A stretch of 64,000 nt of DNA from Halorarius litoreus (GCF_024362405.1 NZ_CP101454.1:620001-684000); one strand, 5' to 3'. Shown: positions 28,425 through 37,458, counted from the first letter of the stretch. Made by a program: numbers and translations. Notes: a model not told the origin generated them from the sequence alone.

Positions 28425-29125
28425 ACGTCCTTGAGATCGAAGGGCTCGACGCCGGCTACGGCGACCTGCAGATACTCACCGATGTCGACGTGACTGTCGG
28501 GGCGGGCGAGTACGTCACCCTCGTCGGCCCGAACGGTGCCGGAAAGTCGACCGTGATGAAGACGGTCCTCGGGCTGACGACCATCATGGACGGGACGATA
28601 CTGCTCAACGGCGAACAGTTGCACGGAACTGCCACCCCGGATGTCATTCGCCGGGGGGTCAGTTACGTCCCCCAGACCGACAACCTGTTCCCGTCGATGA
28701 CGGTCTTAGAGAACCTCGAGCTCGGGGGCTACATCTACGACGAGGTCCCCCGCGAGCAGATCGAGGCCGTCTTCGAACGGTTCCCGATCTTACGCGAGCG
28801 CCAGCGCCAGCGCGCGGGGACCATGAGCGGCGGTCAACAGCAGATGCTCGCATTGGGGTGTGCGCTGATGGTCGACCCCGATCTCCTGCTGTTGGACGAG
28901 CCGTCCGCCGGGCTGGCACCCGACCTCGTCCACGAGATGTTCGACCGCGTCGACGACATAAACGCCGACGGGACGGCGGTGCTCATGGTTGAGCAGAACG
29001 CCAAGGAGGCGCTTCGCCGCTGTGACCGCGGGTACGTTCTGGCCAACGGTGAGAACGCCTATGTCGGGGCCGGCCGGGAGCTGCTGGAGGACCAGGAGGT
29101 TCGCCAGCAGTTCCTCGGGGGCTGA
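28421..29125 (+). CDS. livF: branched-chain amino acid-type ABC transporter ATP-binding protein LivF
   Basis: 234-residue ATPase partner of LivG: Walker A GPNGAGKSTVMKTVLG, Q-loop YVPQTDNLFPSM, signature MSGGQQQMLALG, Walker B LLLLDEPSAGLAP. It is the same length as the duplicated solitary LivF proteins (8246 and 61953) but clearly divergent in sequence. Being within the full liv cluster, it is the cognate ATPase for this transporter. The aconitase gene follows after about 70 bp. Confidence 0.94.
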   Translation: MNVLEIEGLDAGYGDLQILTDVDVTVGAGEYVTLVGPNGAGKSTVMKTVLGLTTIMDGTILLNGEQLHGTATPDVIRRGVSYVPQTDNLFPSMTVLENLELGGYIYDEVPREQIEAVFERFPILRERQRQRAGTMSGGQQQMLALGCALMVDPDLLLLDEPSAGLAPDLVHEMFDRVDDINADGTAVLMVEQNAKEALRRCDRGYVLANGENAYVGAGRELLEDQEVRQQFLGG

Positions 29126-29197
29126 AGCCCCCGGCGGGTCGACCCTGGCGGTAGGGTCGGACAACGGCTATAAGTTCCCTCCACAGAAGTAGGTTCC

Positions 29198-31141
29198 ATG
29201 GGACAGACACTCACGGAGAAGCTCCTCGCCGAGCACCTCGTGGAGGGCGAGCTAGACACAGGCGAGGAGATCGGCATCGAGATCGACCAGGTGTTGTTGC
29301 AGGACACGACTGGGACGATGGCGTGGTTGCAGTTCGAGGCGCTCGGCCTGGACGAGGTCGAGACGGAGATCGCGGCCCAGTACTGCGACCACCAGAGCTA
29401 CCAGTTCGACTTCCGGAACACGGACGACCACGCGTACCTCAAGTCGGCGACCGGGAAGTTCGGGGCGTACTTCTCGCGCCCGGGCAACGGCGTCTGCCAC
29501 CAGGTCCACCACGAGCGGTTCGCCAGGCCCGGACAGACGCTACTGGGCTCGGACTCGCACACGCCGACCCAGGGCGGCATCGGGATGCTCTCGATCGGCG
29601 CGGGTGGCCTGGACGTCGCCAGTGCAATGGGCGGGTCGCCTTACTACCTGGAGACGCCGGAAGTCGTGAACGTTCGCCTCACCGGCGACCTCCCGGAGTG
29701 GGCCACCGGGAAGGACGTCGTCCTCGAACTGCTCCGACGCCTCACCGTCAAAGGGGGCGTCGGGAAGGTCTTCGAGTACACCGGTCCGGGTGTCGAGACG
29801 CTCCCGGTGTCCGAGCGCTGTGCCATCGCCAACATGGGGACCGAGCTGGGCGCGACCAGTTCCGTGTTCCCGACCGACGACGTCACCCGCGAATATATGG
29901 AGAAGCTCGGGCGCCCAGAGGACTTTACCGCGGTCGGTCCCGACCCGAACGCGACCTACGACGATCGGATCGAGATCGACCTCTCGACGGTAGAGCCGCT
30001 CGTCGCCACGCCGTCGATGCCCGACCTGGTGGTTCCCGTTTCGGAACTCGCGGGCGAGCCCGTCGACCAGGTTATCGTCGGCTCCTGCACCAACGGGGCC
30101 TACGAGGACCTGCGGGCGTTCTGCGATACGCTTGGCGACGAGGTGGTCCACGAAGACGTCCACGCGATCGTCCAGCCGGCCTCGAAGCAGGCGAGCGAAC
30201 TCCTCGCACGGGACGGAACGGTCGCGAAGACGATGGCGGCCGGCGTCAACTGGTCGGAAGCGACCTGCGGCGCCTGCTGTGGGGTCGGCCACGTTCCCGG
30301 CAGCGACTCGACCTCCGTCCGGACGTTCAACCGCAACTTCGAGGGCCGGTCGGGCATCAGTGACGACAACGTCTACCTCGTCTCGCCACAGGTGGCCGCC
30401 GCGGCCGCCGTCGAGGGCGCCTTCGTCGACCCCCGCGACTACGGCACCGACCGCGGCATCGACGACCCGGGATACCCCGAGCCCGACCGCTTCGACGGAA
30501 GCAATCGTGACCTCATCGCGCCGCCGGAGGGAGACGTGGAACTACAGAAAGGCCCGAACATCGGCACGGTCCCCGTCAACGACGAGCTCACCGACGACGT
30601 GGCGGGCGACGTGTTACTGCGGGTCGGCGACGACGTCACGACCGACCACATCATGCCTGCCTCCAGTGACATCCTGATGTACCGCTCGAACGTCGCGAAG
30701 ATAGCCGAGTTCACGCTCACCCGGATCGACGAGTCGTTCCCGGAGCGGGCGCTCGCGGCCGACGGCGGATTCGTCGTCGCCGGCGAAAACTACGGCCAGG
30801 GCTCCTCGCGCGAGCACGCGGCGCTGTGCCCGATGTACCTCGGCGTAGACGCCGTCATCGCCAAGAGCTTCGCGCGCATCCACGAGGCCAACCTCGTCAA
30901 CTTCGGGCTGCTCCCGTTGACGTTCGCCGACCCCGACGACTACGAGGCGCTCGAAGCGGGCAACCGGCTCCGGCTGACCGGACTCCGCGAATCGATTGCC
31001 CGGGACGAGGACGAGACCGAACTGACCGTCGTCGACGAGACCACCGGCGAGGAGATACCGGTCATCCTCGACGTGACCGAACGCGAGCGGAAGTACCTGC
31101 TCGACGGCGGGCGGCTGGCACACGTCCGCGCCTCGCAGTAG
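29198..31141 (+). CDS. acnA: aconitate hydratase family protein
   Basis: 647-residue [4Fe-4S] hydro-lyase of the aconitase superfamily. It has LLGSDSHTPTQGGIGML (near residue 117), the first cluster cysteine in GSCTNG (near 297), the other two in EATCGACCGVG (near 356-359), and the swivel-domain GENYGQGSSREHAAL with the substrate-binding Arg/Ser. It interconverts citrate, aconitate and isocitrate or the methyl analogues. The length fits the single-polypeptide archaeal/Aquifex-type aconitase. Placement beside the Liv/Hyu block and PrpF suggests a dedicated paralogue rather than the TCA enzyme, but this is inference. Confidence 0.92.
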   Translation: MGQTLTEKLLAEHLVEGELDTGEEIGIEIDQVLLQDTTGTMAWLQFEALGLDEVETEIAAQYCDHQSYQFDFRNTDDHAYLKSATGKFGAYFSRPGNGVCHQVHHERFARPGQTLLGSDSHTPTQGGIGMLSIGAGGLDVASAMGGSPYYLETPEVVNVRLTGDLPEWATGKDVVLELLRRLTVKGGVGKVFEYTGPGVETLPVSERCAIANMGTELGATSSVFPTDDVTREYMEKLGRPEDFTAVGPDPNATYDDRIEIDLSTVEPLVATPSMPDLVVPVSELAGEPVDQVIVGSCTNGAYEDLRAFCDTLGDEVVHEDVHAIVQPASKQASELLARDGTVAKTMAAGVNWSEATCGACCGVGHVPGSDSTSVRTFNRNFEGRSGISDDNVYLVSPQVAAAAAVEGAFVDPRDYGTDRGIDDPGYPEPDRFDGSNRDLIAPPEGDVELQKGPNIGTVPVNDELTDDVAGDVLLRVGDDVTTDHIMPASSDILMYRSNVAKIAEFTLTRIDESFPERALAADGGFVVAGENYGQGSSREHAALCPMYLGVDAVIAKSFARIHEANLVNFGLLPLTFADPDDYEALEAGNRLRLTGLRESIARDEDETELTVVDETTGEEIPVILDVTERERKYLLDGGRLAHVRASQ

Positions 31142-31187
31142 GTCGCCCGCCCGAACCGTTTTGCCGGCCCACCCGGAAGCGTGAGGC

Positions 31188-31970
31188 ATGACGGAATACG
31201 GCCCGTACCGAAACCTCTCCGTGGAAATCGATGACGGCGTGGCCGCGCTCACGCTGGAACGCCCCGATTCGTACAACGCACTGGACACAGCGACGATGCT
31301 CGACCTGCGACGGGCGTTCGACGCGCTCTCGCTCGACCACGATATCGCAGTCGTCACGATAGCGGGCGCGGGGAGCGCGTTCTCCGCCGGGGCCGACCTC
31401 GGAGAGTACGCCGGCCCGACGGCGGACCACGAGGAGACCCAGATACGCCGTCAGGAACTGTTTCGCGATCTCTACCGAACGGTGTTCGAGTTCCACGCGC
31501 CGGTCGTCGCGAAGATCCACGGCTACTGCGTCGGCGCCGGGCTGATCCTCGCGATGCACTGTGACCTCCGCGTGGCGGCCGAGTCCGCCGAGTTCGCCAT
31601 CCCGACGGTCGACATCGGCCAGATTCCCGGCGGCGGCTCGACCCGCCGGGCCGTCGAGCTCCTCGGGGAGACGGCTGCCAGGGAACTCGTCTACACGGCA
31701 GACTACGTCGACGCCGAACGGGCGCTGGCGATGGGGTTGCTCAACGACGTGGTGCCCGAGGCGGCCCTGGACGAGGCCATCGCGAACCGTGTCGACTCGA
31801 TTCGGAGCGGGGGTCATCGGGCAGTGAAGGCGTCGAAGCGGGCGCTCAACGACAGCGTGGACGCCCCGGACCCGGAGTCGGCCGCGGCGCGCGAGGCTGA
31901 GCATTGGTGGGCGCAGTTCGCCACAGCAGAGCGCGAGCGGCTGGTCGCCGCGTTCCACGAGGACGACTAG
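31188..31970 (+). CDS. enoyl-CoA hydratase/isomerase (crotonase) family protein with atypical active site
   Basis: 260-residue crotonase-fold protein. LERPDSYNALDTATM and AGSAFSAGADLGEY form the first oxyanion-hole region; KIHGYCVGAGLILAMHCDLR is the second. The position equivalent to catalytic Glu144 of rat hydratase (usually in PEIxLG) reads IPTVDIGQIPGGG, so Glu is replaced by Thr with an Asp two residues later; a Glu near the second catalytic position (AVELLGETAARELV) remains. It may be an isomerase, hydrolase or dehydratase of an acyl-CoA rather than a normal hydratase. It overlaps the convergent VOC gene by four bases. Confidence 0.87.
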   Translation: MTEYGPYRNLSVEIDDGVAALTLERPDSYNALDTATMLDLRRAFDALSLDHDIAVVTIAGAGSAFSAGADLGEYAGPTADHEETQIRRQELFRDLYRTVFEFHAPVVAKIHGYCVGAGLILAMHCDLRVAAESAEFAIPTVDIGQIPGGGSTRRAVELLGETAARELVYTADYVDAERALAMGLLNDVVPEAALDEAIANRVDSIRSGGHRAVKASKRALNDSVDAPDPESAAAREAEHWWAQFATAERERLVAAFHEDD

Positions 31971-32455
31971 CGGTCGGAGAGCCGCTCGCCCAGGGGGAAG
32001 ATGGTCGCGCCGACGCCGTCGTCGGCGTACTCCTCGGCGTAGCCCGCCTCGTACTCGATGAGCTGGAGGAGGATGCCGCCGGTGTCCCGCGGCGAGATGA
32101 ACGCTTCCTCGTACTTGGGGCGGTGAGTCCGGTCGACCAGATCGACGCCGTTCTCCTCCAAGTGGGCCGTGAAGTCGTCGATGTTGGCGACCTCGAAGGT
32201 GACGTGATGGAGCCCCGAGCCGGATCTCTCGATGAAGTCGGTCAGGAAGGTGCCCTCCTCGGTCGGGACGAGTAGTTCGATCCGGCTCTCCGGACCGATC
32301 TCGTAGTAGAGCCACCGGGCGCCGAGGAAGTCCAGTTCCTCGTCGACCAGGGTCTCGGCCCCGAGCAGTTTGAGGACCGGTTCGATCGTGTCGACGTCCG
32401 CGACGGCCAGTCCGACGTGGTCGAGTAGGATGCGCAGGTCTCGCTCTTGAGACAT
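31967..32455 (-). CDS. VOC/glyoxalase-fold protein, methylmalonyl-CoA epimerase-like
   Basis: 162 residues of the vicinal-oxygen-chelate fold. The N-terminal repeat opens ILLDHVGLAVADVD and the second GLHHVTFEVANIDDFT; the metal-binding His/Glu pattern (DHVG, GLHHV, ILLQLIEY) fits methylmalonyl-CoA epimerase and related lyases. If an epimerase, it would belong to propionyl-CoA use, in line with the neighbouring citrate/methylcitrate synthase. Start 32455 follows from the first DHVG motif. It is convergent with the crotonase and divergent from the synthase. Confidence 0.82.
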   Translation of the reverse strand: MSQERDLRILLDHVGLAVADVDTIEPVLKLLGAETLVDEELDFLGARWLYYEIGPESRIELLVPTEEGTFLTDFIERSGSGLHHVTFEVANIDDFTAHLEENGVDLVDRTHRPKYEEAFISPRDTGGILLQLIEYEAGYAEEYADDGVGATIFPLGERLSDR

Positions 32456-32537
32456 ACGAACCCGGTTCGGGGTGCCACCACTTATAGTTCCCTCCGCGGG
32501 AGAACTGGCCGACTACGGCCTGGATTCCCTGTCCCAA

Positions 32538-32546
32538 ACTATTATT
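32538..32546 (+). promoter_or_regulatory. TATA box of the citrate synthase gene
   Basis: ACTATTATT is centred about 27-28 bp before the ATG at 32570, fitting a leaderless transcript independent of the upstream liv/hyu/acn block. Confidence 0.6.
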
Positions 32547-32569
32547 ACGACTGTGAGGGATTAACAACC

Positions 32570-33694
32570 ATGTCATCCGAGCGTATCCGCCGAATCGGAC
32601 TCGAGAACGTCGTCATGGCCGACACCGAGATAACCCGGATCGACGGGGCTGCGGGCCGACTCCTCTACCGGGGGTACGACATCGAGGACCTCGCAGACAA
32701 CGCCTCCTACGAGGAAGTCGCGTACCTCCTGATGTTCGGGACCCTTCCGGACGAAGACGAACTCGAAGCGTTCACGGCCGACCTCGCGTCTCGACGGACC
32801 CTCCCCGCGCCGCTGGTCGACACCATCGAGGAACTGGCCGCCGACGCCGCGCCGATGACGATGCTCCGTCTCGGCCTGCTGTACCTCTCGGCGCTCGACG
32901 GCCGGGCCGACGAGGACGACCGCGACCTCCACGTCGACCGCGGGCTGGACATCCTGGCGAAGGTGCCGACCATCCTGGCGTACTACGACCAGTTCCGGAA
33001 CGGGCGTGAGCCCGTCCCACCCCGCGAGGACCTCGGTCACGCGGCGAACTTCCTGTACATGCTGAACGGCGAGGAGCCGGACGCGGCGACGGCCGACTGC
33101 CTGGACACCTGCCTGATTCTCCCCGCCGACCACGGCATCAACGCGTCGACGTTCACGGCGAGGGTCGTCACGTCAACGCAGTCGGACATCTACTCGGCCA
33201 TCGTCGGCGCCATCAGCGCGATCAAGGGGCCGCTGCACGGCGGCGCGAGCGGCAACGTGCTGGGTATGTTCGAACAGATCGAGAGCCCGGAGACGGCGGC
33301 CGACTTCATCGACGACATGATCGACAGCGGTGAGCGGGTTCCCGGGTTCGGCCACCGGGTGTACCAGACGATCGACCCGCGAGCGGTGATCCTCCGTGGC
33401 ATCTCCGCGCGACTGGCCGAGAACGCCGACGACCCGGCGATGTACGAGATTGCCCACAACGTCGAGGAACACATGCGCGAGACGATCGGCATCGATACGA
33501 ACCTCGACTACTACTCCGCAGTGGCCTACCACTATCTCGGCATCCCGGACGACCTGTTCCCGCTGATGTTCTGTCAGGCCCGGGTCGCCGGCTGGGTGGC
33601 CCAGGCGCTCGAACAGTACGAGGACAACCGCCTCATCCGGCCGCGCGCCGAGTACGTCGGCCCGGAGAACCTCTCCTACGCCGACCAAAAGTGA
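32570..33694 (+). CDS. citrate synthase / 2-methylcitrate synthase
   Basis: 374-residue citrate-synthase-family enzyme condensing acetyl- or propionyl-CoA with oxaloacetate. It has RLLYRGYDIEDLADNASYEE (archaeal short type), DHGINASTFTARV with the first catalytic His near residue 186, GPLHGGASGNVL with the second near 222, and PGFGHRVYQTIDPR. The sequence gives no single residue that separates citrate from methylcitrate synthase. Proximity to PrpF, aconitase and an epimerase-like VOC protein makes propionyl-CoA a reasonable alternative substrate. The ATG at 32570 fits the TATA spacing. Confidence 0.9.
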   Translation: MSSERIRRIGLENVVMADTEITRIDGAAGRLLYRGYDIEDLADNASYEEVAYLLMFGTLPDEDELEAFTADLASRRTLPAPLVDTIEELAADAAPMTMLRLGLLYLSALDGRADEDDRDLHVDRGLDILAKVPTILAYYDQFRNGREPVPPREDLGHAANFLYMLNGEEPDAATADCLDTCLILPADHGINASTFTARVVTSTQSDIYSAIVGAISAIKGPLHGGASGNVLGMFEQIESPETAADFIDDMIDSGERVPGFGHRVYQTIDPRAVILRGISARLAENADDPAMYEIAHNVEEHMRETIGIDTNLDYYSAVAYHYLGIPDDLFPLMFCQARVAGWVAQALEQYEDNRLIRPRAEYVGPENLSYADQK

Positions 33695-33711
33695 GGTACT
33701 GGCCGGCGGCG

Positions 33712-34728
33712 TCACCCGAGAACGTCAGCCGCCATCAGGAACCAGCCGCCCCCGTAGGACGTCTCGTCCAAGGGTGCGTCGGGCCCGCCCGGCGGCACCG
33801 CCACCCGCCTGACCTCGCCGTCGTCGTTCACCAAGTCCATGCAGACTTCGAACGCCCGCTCTGCGGCCCTCTCGTACTTCGCTGGAAGCAGTCCCGCGTC
33901 GGCGCCGCGCTTGAAGGTGTAGGCGAACTGTAACGTCGCCGAGGTCTCCAGCGGGGAGTCGGGGTAATCGAGGATGTGGTGCCAGAGGCCGCTGTCGTCC
34001 TGCAGTTCGTACAGGGAGGCGGCGTGCCCCTGGAAGATATCTACGACCGCGTCGTAGCGGTCGTGGTCCTCGGGGAGGTGCGCGAGCGTGTCGACGGTGC
34101 CGGCACAGACCCAGCCGTTGCCCCGCGCCCAGAGCGAACTCTCCGGGAAGGTGTCGGGCGTCTCGCGCCACTCGTGGCGGAAGAGGCCGGATTTGTGGTC
34201 TTGCAGGTAGTACGCCTGGTCCTCGATGTGGGCGGCCGCCTCGTCGTACGCCTGGGCGTCGCCCGTTACCCCGGCGTAGCGGGCGAACCACGGACAGATC
34301 ATGTACACGGAATCCACCCAGACGGCCACTGGGCCGGTCGTGTAGGAGAGACAGCCCTCGGCCGTCCGTTTGGCGTCGTCGCGGAGGTGCTCGTACTGCC
34401 GTCGGGCGGCGTCGAGGTAGCGCTCGTCCTGAGTGCGTTCGTAGAACTCTAGGACGACGTGACCGAGCGTCGCCGGTTCGCACTGCGCGCGGTGGATGTC
34501 CTCGCCGTGGAGCCACGGCTTCGGGTCGTCGTAGTTGAACACGCCCTCGCTCGTCTGGGTGGCGACAGCACGGTCGGCGATGCGGTGGGCCGCTTCGTCG
34601 TACTCGGCCGCCCCGACCGAGAGGAGGCCGTTGACCGCGGCCCCTTTCTCCCAGTCCTCGTTCTCCATGTCGCGCTCGACGATGTTGTCCGCGACACGGC
34701 CGACTAGCTTCGATAGTTCGGCTGTCAT
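33712..34728 (-). CDS. glycoside hydrolase family 105/88-type unsaturated uronyl hydrolase (paralogue 1)
   Basis: 338 residues of an (alpha/alpha)6-barrel hydrolase of the YteR/GH105 type, which releases unsaturated uronic acids from oligosaccharides by hydrating the double bond. Diagnostic stretches are VAVWVDSVYMICPWFARY (Asp in the catalytic position), LFRHEWRETPDTFPES, WARGNGWVCAG and SSGLWHH-like DSGLWHHILDYPDS. No signal peptide is visible, so it acts in the cytoplasm. The start at MTAELSKLVG (34728) is preferred to an upstream Met at 34743. It is a paralogue of the gene at 50209, about half identical by eye. No polysaccharide lyase is nearby. Confidence 0.82.
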   Translation of the reverse strand: MTAELSKLVGRVADNIVERDMENEDWEKGAAVNGLLSVGAAEYDEAAHRIADRAVATQTSEGVFNYDDPKPWLHGEDIHRAQCEPATLGHVVLEFYERTQDERYLDAARRQYEHLRDDAKRTAEGCLSYTTGPVAVWVDSVYMICPWFARYAGVTGDAQAYDEAAAHIEDQAYYLQDHKSGLFRHEWRETPDTFPESSLWARGNGWVCAGTVDTLAHLPEDHDRYDAVVDIFQGHAASLYELQDDSGLWHHILDYPDSPLETSATLQFAYTFKRGADAGLLPAKYERAAERAFEVCMDLVNDDGEVRRVAVPPGGPDAPLDETSYGGGWFLMAADVLG

Positions 34729-34847
34729 GTGACAGTCACGCACACACAGTGCCCCGGTAGGAGCATAAGTGCTGGGCCCGCGCGCCGGGGCGCTGGTCCG
34801 GTCGAGGCAGAGGAACCGTTAATAGCGCCCCTGAGAGTGGGTTTCGC

Positions 34848-35630
34848 ATGGCAGACCCACTTCTCGACGGCCGGACGGCCGTCGTCACCGGCGGAGCCAG
34901 CGGCATCGGGCGCGCGATTTCACGGACCTTCGCCGCGGCAGGCGCGGACGTCGTCGTCGCGGACGTGCAGCCCGACCCGCGCGAGGGGGACGGGCCGACC
35001 CACGAACTGATCGAGCGCGAGACCGATGCCGCAGCGACCTACGTCGAGTGCGACGTGACCAACCGCGCGGACCTCGTCAGGGCCGTCGATGCCGCCGACG
35101 CGTTCGGCGGCGTGGACACGATGGTCAACAACGCCGGCATCTTCCGGAGCGAGGACTTCCTCGACATCACCGAAGACGCGTTCGACCGCATGTTCGCGGT
35201 CAACGTCAAGGGCACCTTCTTCGGCGCACAAGTCGCCGCCGAGCGGATGCTCGACGCGGGCGACGGCGGTGCCATCGTCAACCTCTCCAGCGTCGCCGGG
35301 ATGCGCGGATCGGGCGGGCACGTCCACTACTGCGCGTCCAAGGGCGCCGTGCGACTGCTCACTTACTCGCTGGCGGACGCGCTGGGGCCCGCAGGGATTC
35401 GGACCAACGCCGTCCATCCGGGTGTCGTCGAGACGAAGATGACGACCGAGGACGTCCCTATCGTCGGGTCGGACGCCAGCGAGGAGTACGCCTCTCTCGT
35501 ACCGTCCACGCGACCCTGGGGGACGCCACAGGACGTCGCCGACGCGGCCCTCTACCTGGCGAGCGACATGGCCGCCTTCGTCAACGGCCAGTCGCTGGTC
35601 GTCGACGGGGGTCGAATCACCACGAGCTAG
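34848..35630 (+). CDS. short-chain dehydrogenase/reductase (SDR)
   Basis: 260-residue classical SDR. It has the Rossmann motif VVTGGASGIGRAIS, NNAGIF, the catalytic Ser in IVNLSSVAGM and YCASKGAVRLL (YxxxK). The C-terminus ends FVNGQSLVVDGG, the usual FabG-like finish. It oxidises or reduces a hydroxyl/keto group with NAD(P). The acidic residue VADVQPD after beta-2 favours NAD. It diverges from the GH105 gene and converges with a second SDR. Confidence 0.9.
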   Translation: MADPLLDGRTAVVTGGASGIGRAISRTFAAAGADVVVADVQPDPREGDGPTHELIERETDAAATYVECDVTNRADLVRAVDAADAFGGVDTMVNNAGIFRSEDFLDITEDAFDRMFAVNVKGTFFGAQVAAERMLDAGDGGAIVNLSSVAGMRGSGGHVHYCASKGAVRLLTYSLADALGPAGIRTNAVHPGVVETKMTTEDVPIVGSDASEEYASLVPSTRPWGTPQDVADAALYLASDMAAFVNGQSLVVDGGRITTS

Positions 35631-35654
35631 AACCGTCGAGTGGTCGCGGTCGGC

Positions 35655-36476
35655 TCACCGACCTTTCGAGCCCCACCCGAACGCGAGCCACCCGCCGTCG
35701 GCGTGCATGACCTCGCCGGCCATGTAGTGGTCGCCGGCGGCGAGAAACAACGCGCAGTTGGCCATCTCTTCGAGCGTCCCGAACCGCCCCATCGGATTGC
35801 GGTTCTCGATGTGCTGGTCGTCGTACCCGTAGTAGGGCCAGTCGTCCTCGTCGAAGGTCTCGTCGTCGTCGCCGGATTCGCGGGTCTGTGCGTCGAGGTT
35901 CGTGCGGATGAACCCCGGCGCGAGTGCGTTTACCTGGATGTCGTGCTCGGCGAGCTCGACCGCCAGCGCCCGGGTGAGGTTGTTGACGCCGCCCTTCGAG
36001 GCGTTGTAGGGCCCGCGGCCCTGGACGCCGATGCTGCCGAAGATGCTGGAGATGTTGATGATCTGGCCGGTGCCGTCCTGCTCGGCCATCTGCTGACCGG
36101 CCGCCTGTGCGCCGAAGAACACGCCGTTCAGGTTCACATCGATAACGCTCCGCCACTCCTCCTCGGTCATCTCCAGGGCTGGACTGATGCTCGAGATGCC
36201 GGCGTTGTTGACCATCACGTCCAGGCGGCCGAACTCGTCGACGGCCGCGTCGACGAGCGCCTGGGCGTCGTCTCGGTTGCTGACGTCTCCCTCGACGGCT
36301 ACCGCCGTGCCCCCGGCCGCACGGATGTCCTCGGCGGTCGCCTCGGCACGCTCCTGTGAGCGAGAGTTCGTCACGACGTTCGCGCCCGAGTCGGCGAACT
36401 CTTCAGCGATACCCATGCCGATTCCGCTGCTCGAACCCGTTACGATCGCTGTCTTCCCGTCTAGGGAGTCTTGCAT
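35655..36476 (-). CDS. short-chain dehydrogenase/reductase (SDR), gluconate/glucose-dehydrogenase-like
   Basis: 273-residue classical SDR: VTGSSSGIGMGIAEEFADSG, TNSRSQERAEATAEDIRAAG (an Arg after beta-2 suggesting NADP), NNAGISS, ISSIFGS with the catalytic Ser and YNASKGGVNNL. There is a loop insertion near DAQTRESGDDDETFDEDD, an acidic patch typical of halophilic adaptation. The ATG at 36476 is chosen over upstream Met codons since the family starts with the beta-1 strand about 10 residues later. Substrate unknown. Confidence 0.9.
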   Translation of the reverse strand: MQDSLDGKTAIVTGSSSGIGMGIAEEFADSGANVVTNSRSQERAEATAEDIRAAGGTAVAVEGDVSNRDDAQALVDAAVDEFGRLDVMVNNAGISSISPALEMTEEEWRSVIDVNLNGVFFGAQAAGQQMAEQDGTGQIINISSIFGSIGVQGRGPYNASKGGVNNLTRALAVELAEHDIQVNALAPGFIRTNLDAQTRESGDDDETFDEDDWPYYGYDDQHIENRNPMGRFGTLEEMANCALFLAAGDHYMAGEVMHADGGWLAFGWGSKGR

Positions 36477-36558
36477 ACGTCCGCGTATGTAGAAAGGACC
36501 GGAAATAAAGCTATGGGCGGCGAAAGGACTTTCAGCCGATTGCGCGAAGCAGCGGCAC

Positions 36559-37458
36559 ATGGGCACGTTTAGCGTCGCGCCAGACGTCTACGGCATCGAA
36601 CTCGCGTTCGAGGGGACGGTCGCTGCCTACCTCCTCGACGACGACCAACCGACGGTGATCGAGACGGGGGTCGCAGCCGCGTCGGAGACGCTCCTCGACG
36701 GCATCCGCGAGGTCGGCATCGACCCGGCGACGGTCGAGCACGTCGTGCTGGGCCACGCGCACCTCGACCACTCCGGCGGGGCGAAGGCGCTCGTCGACGC
36801 CGCCCCGTCCGCGACCGTGTACCTCCACGAGTCGATGGTCGAGTGGCTCACCGACCCCGACCGGTTCGACCACCTCGTCGAAAGCTCCCGAGAGGCGCTG
36901 GCCGAAGCCTTCCCCGAAGTCGGCGCGCCGGCCGGCCCACTCCCCACCAGGCGCGTCCAGCCCGTCCCCGACTCGGGGACCGAAATCGACACGGGCGACA
37001 GGACGCTGGAGATCCTGCACACGCCGGGCCACTCGCCGGACCACGTCTCCGTCTGGGACCCGGACGCGGGCCTGCTGTTCGCCAACGAGGCGCTGGGCCG
37101 GTACTACCCGGCGGTCGACACCTGGGTGCCGCCCACGACCATTCCGAAGTTCGACTTCGAGCAGGTCGCTGCGGGCATGGACCGCCTGCAGGAGTTCGAC
37201 GTGGAGACGCTGGTGCTGTCACACGTCGGCGTGCGGCCGGACGCCGAGCGAGCCTTCGAGCGGTCCCGCGAGCGACTGGCGACGTTCCGCGAGCGGGTGC
37301 CGGAACTGTACGCGGCCCACGACGAGGACCTGGAGGCCACCCGCGAGGCAGTCGGCGAGGAACTGGTCGGGCTCCGACCCGAGTACTCGGCGCGCGAGCA
37401 CGAGACCCAGTCGCGGATGGCGACCGACTGTGTCCTCAACTCGCTGGGACAGCGTTGA
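36559..37458 (+). CDS. MBL-fold metallo-hydrolase
   Basis: 299 residues with the metallo-beta-lactamase signature GHAHLDHSGGAKAL (HxHxDH), a further His in LEILHTPGHSPDHV and Asp/Glu ligand in LLFANEALGRYYP, then LVLSHVGV at the C-terminal His. It is related to hydroxyacylglutathione hydrolase-like or quorum-lactonase-like enzymes and could hydrolyse a thioester or lactone. It is immediately followed (52 bp) by an acyl-CoA ligase in the same direction. Confidence 0.87.
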   Translation: MGTFSVAPDVYGIELAFEGTVAAYLLDDDQPTVIETGVAAASETLLDGIREVGIDPATVEHVVLGHAHLDHSGGAKALVDAAPSATVYLHESMVEWLTDPDRFDHLVESSREALAEAFPEVGAPAGPLPTRRVQPVPDSGTEIDTGDRTLEILHTPGHSPDHVSVWDPDAGLLFANEALGRYYPAVDTWVPPTTIPKFDFEQVAAGMDRLQEFDVETLVLSHVGVRPDAERAFERSRERLATFRERVPELYAAHDEDLEATREAVGEELVGLRPEYSAREHETQSRMATDCVLNSLGQR

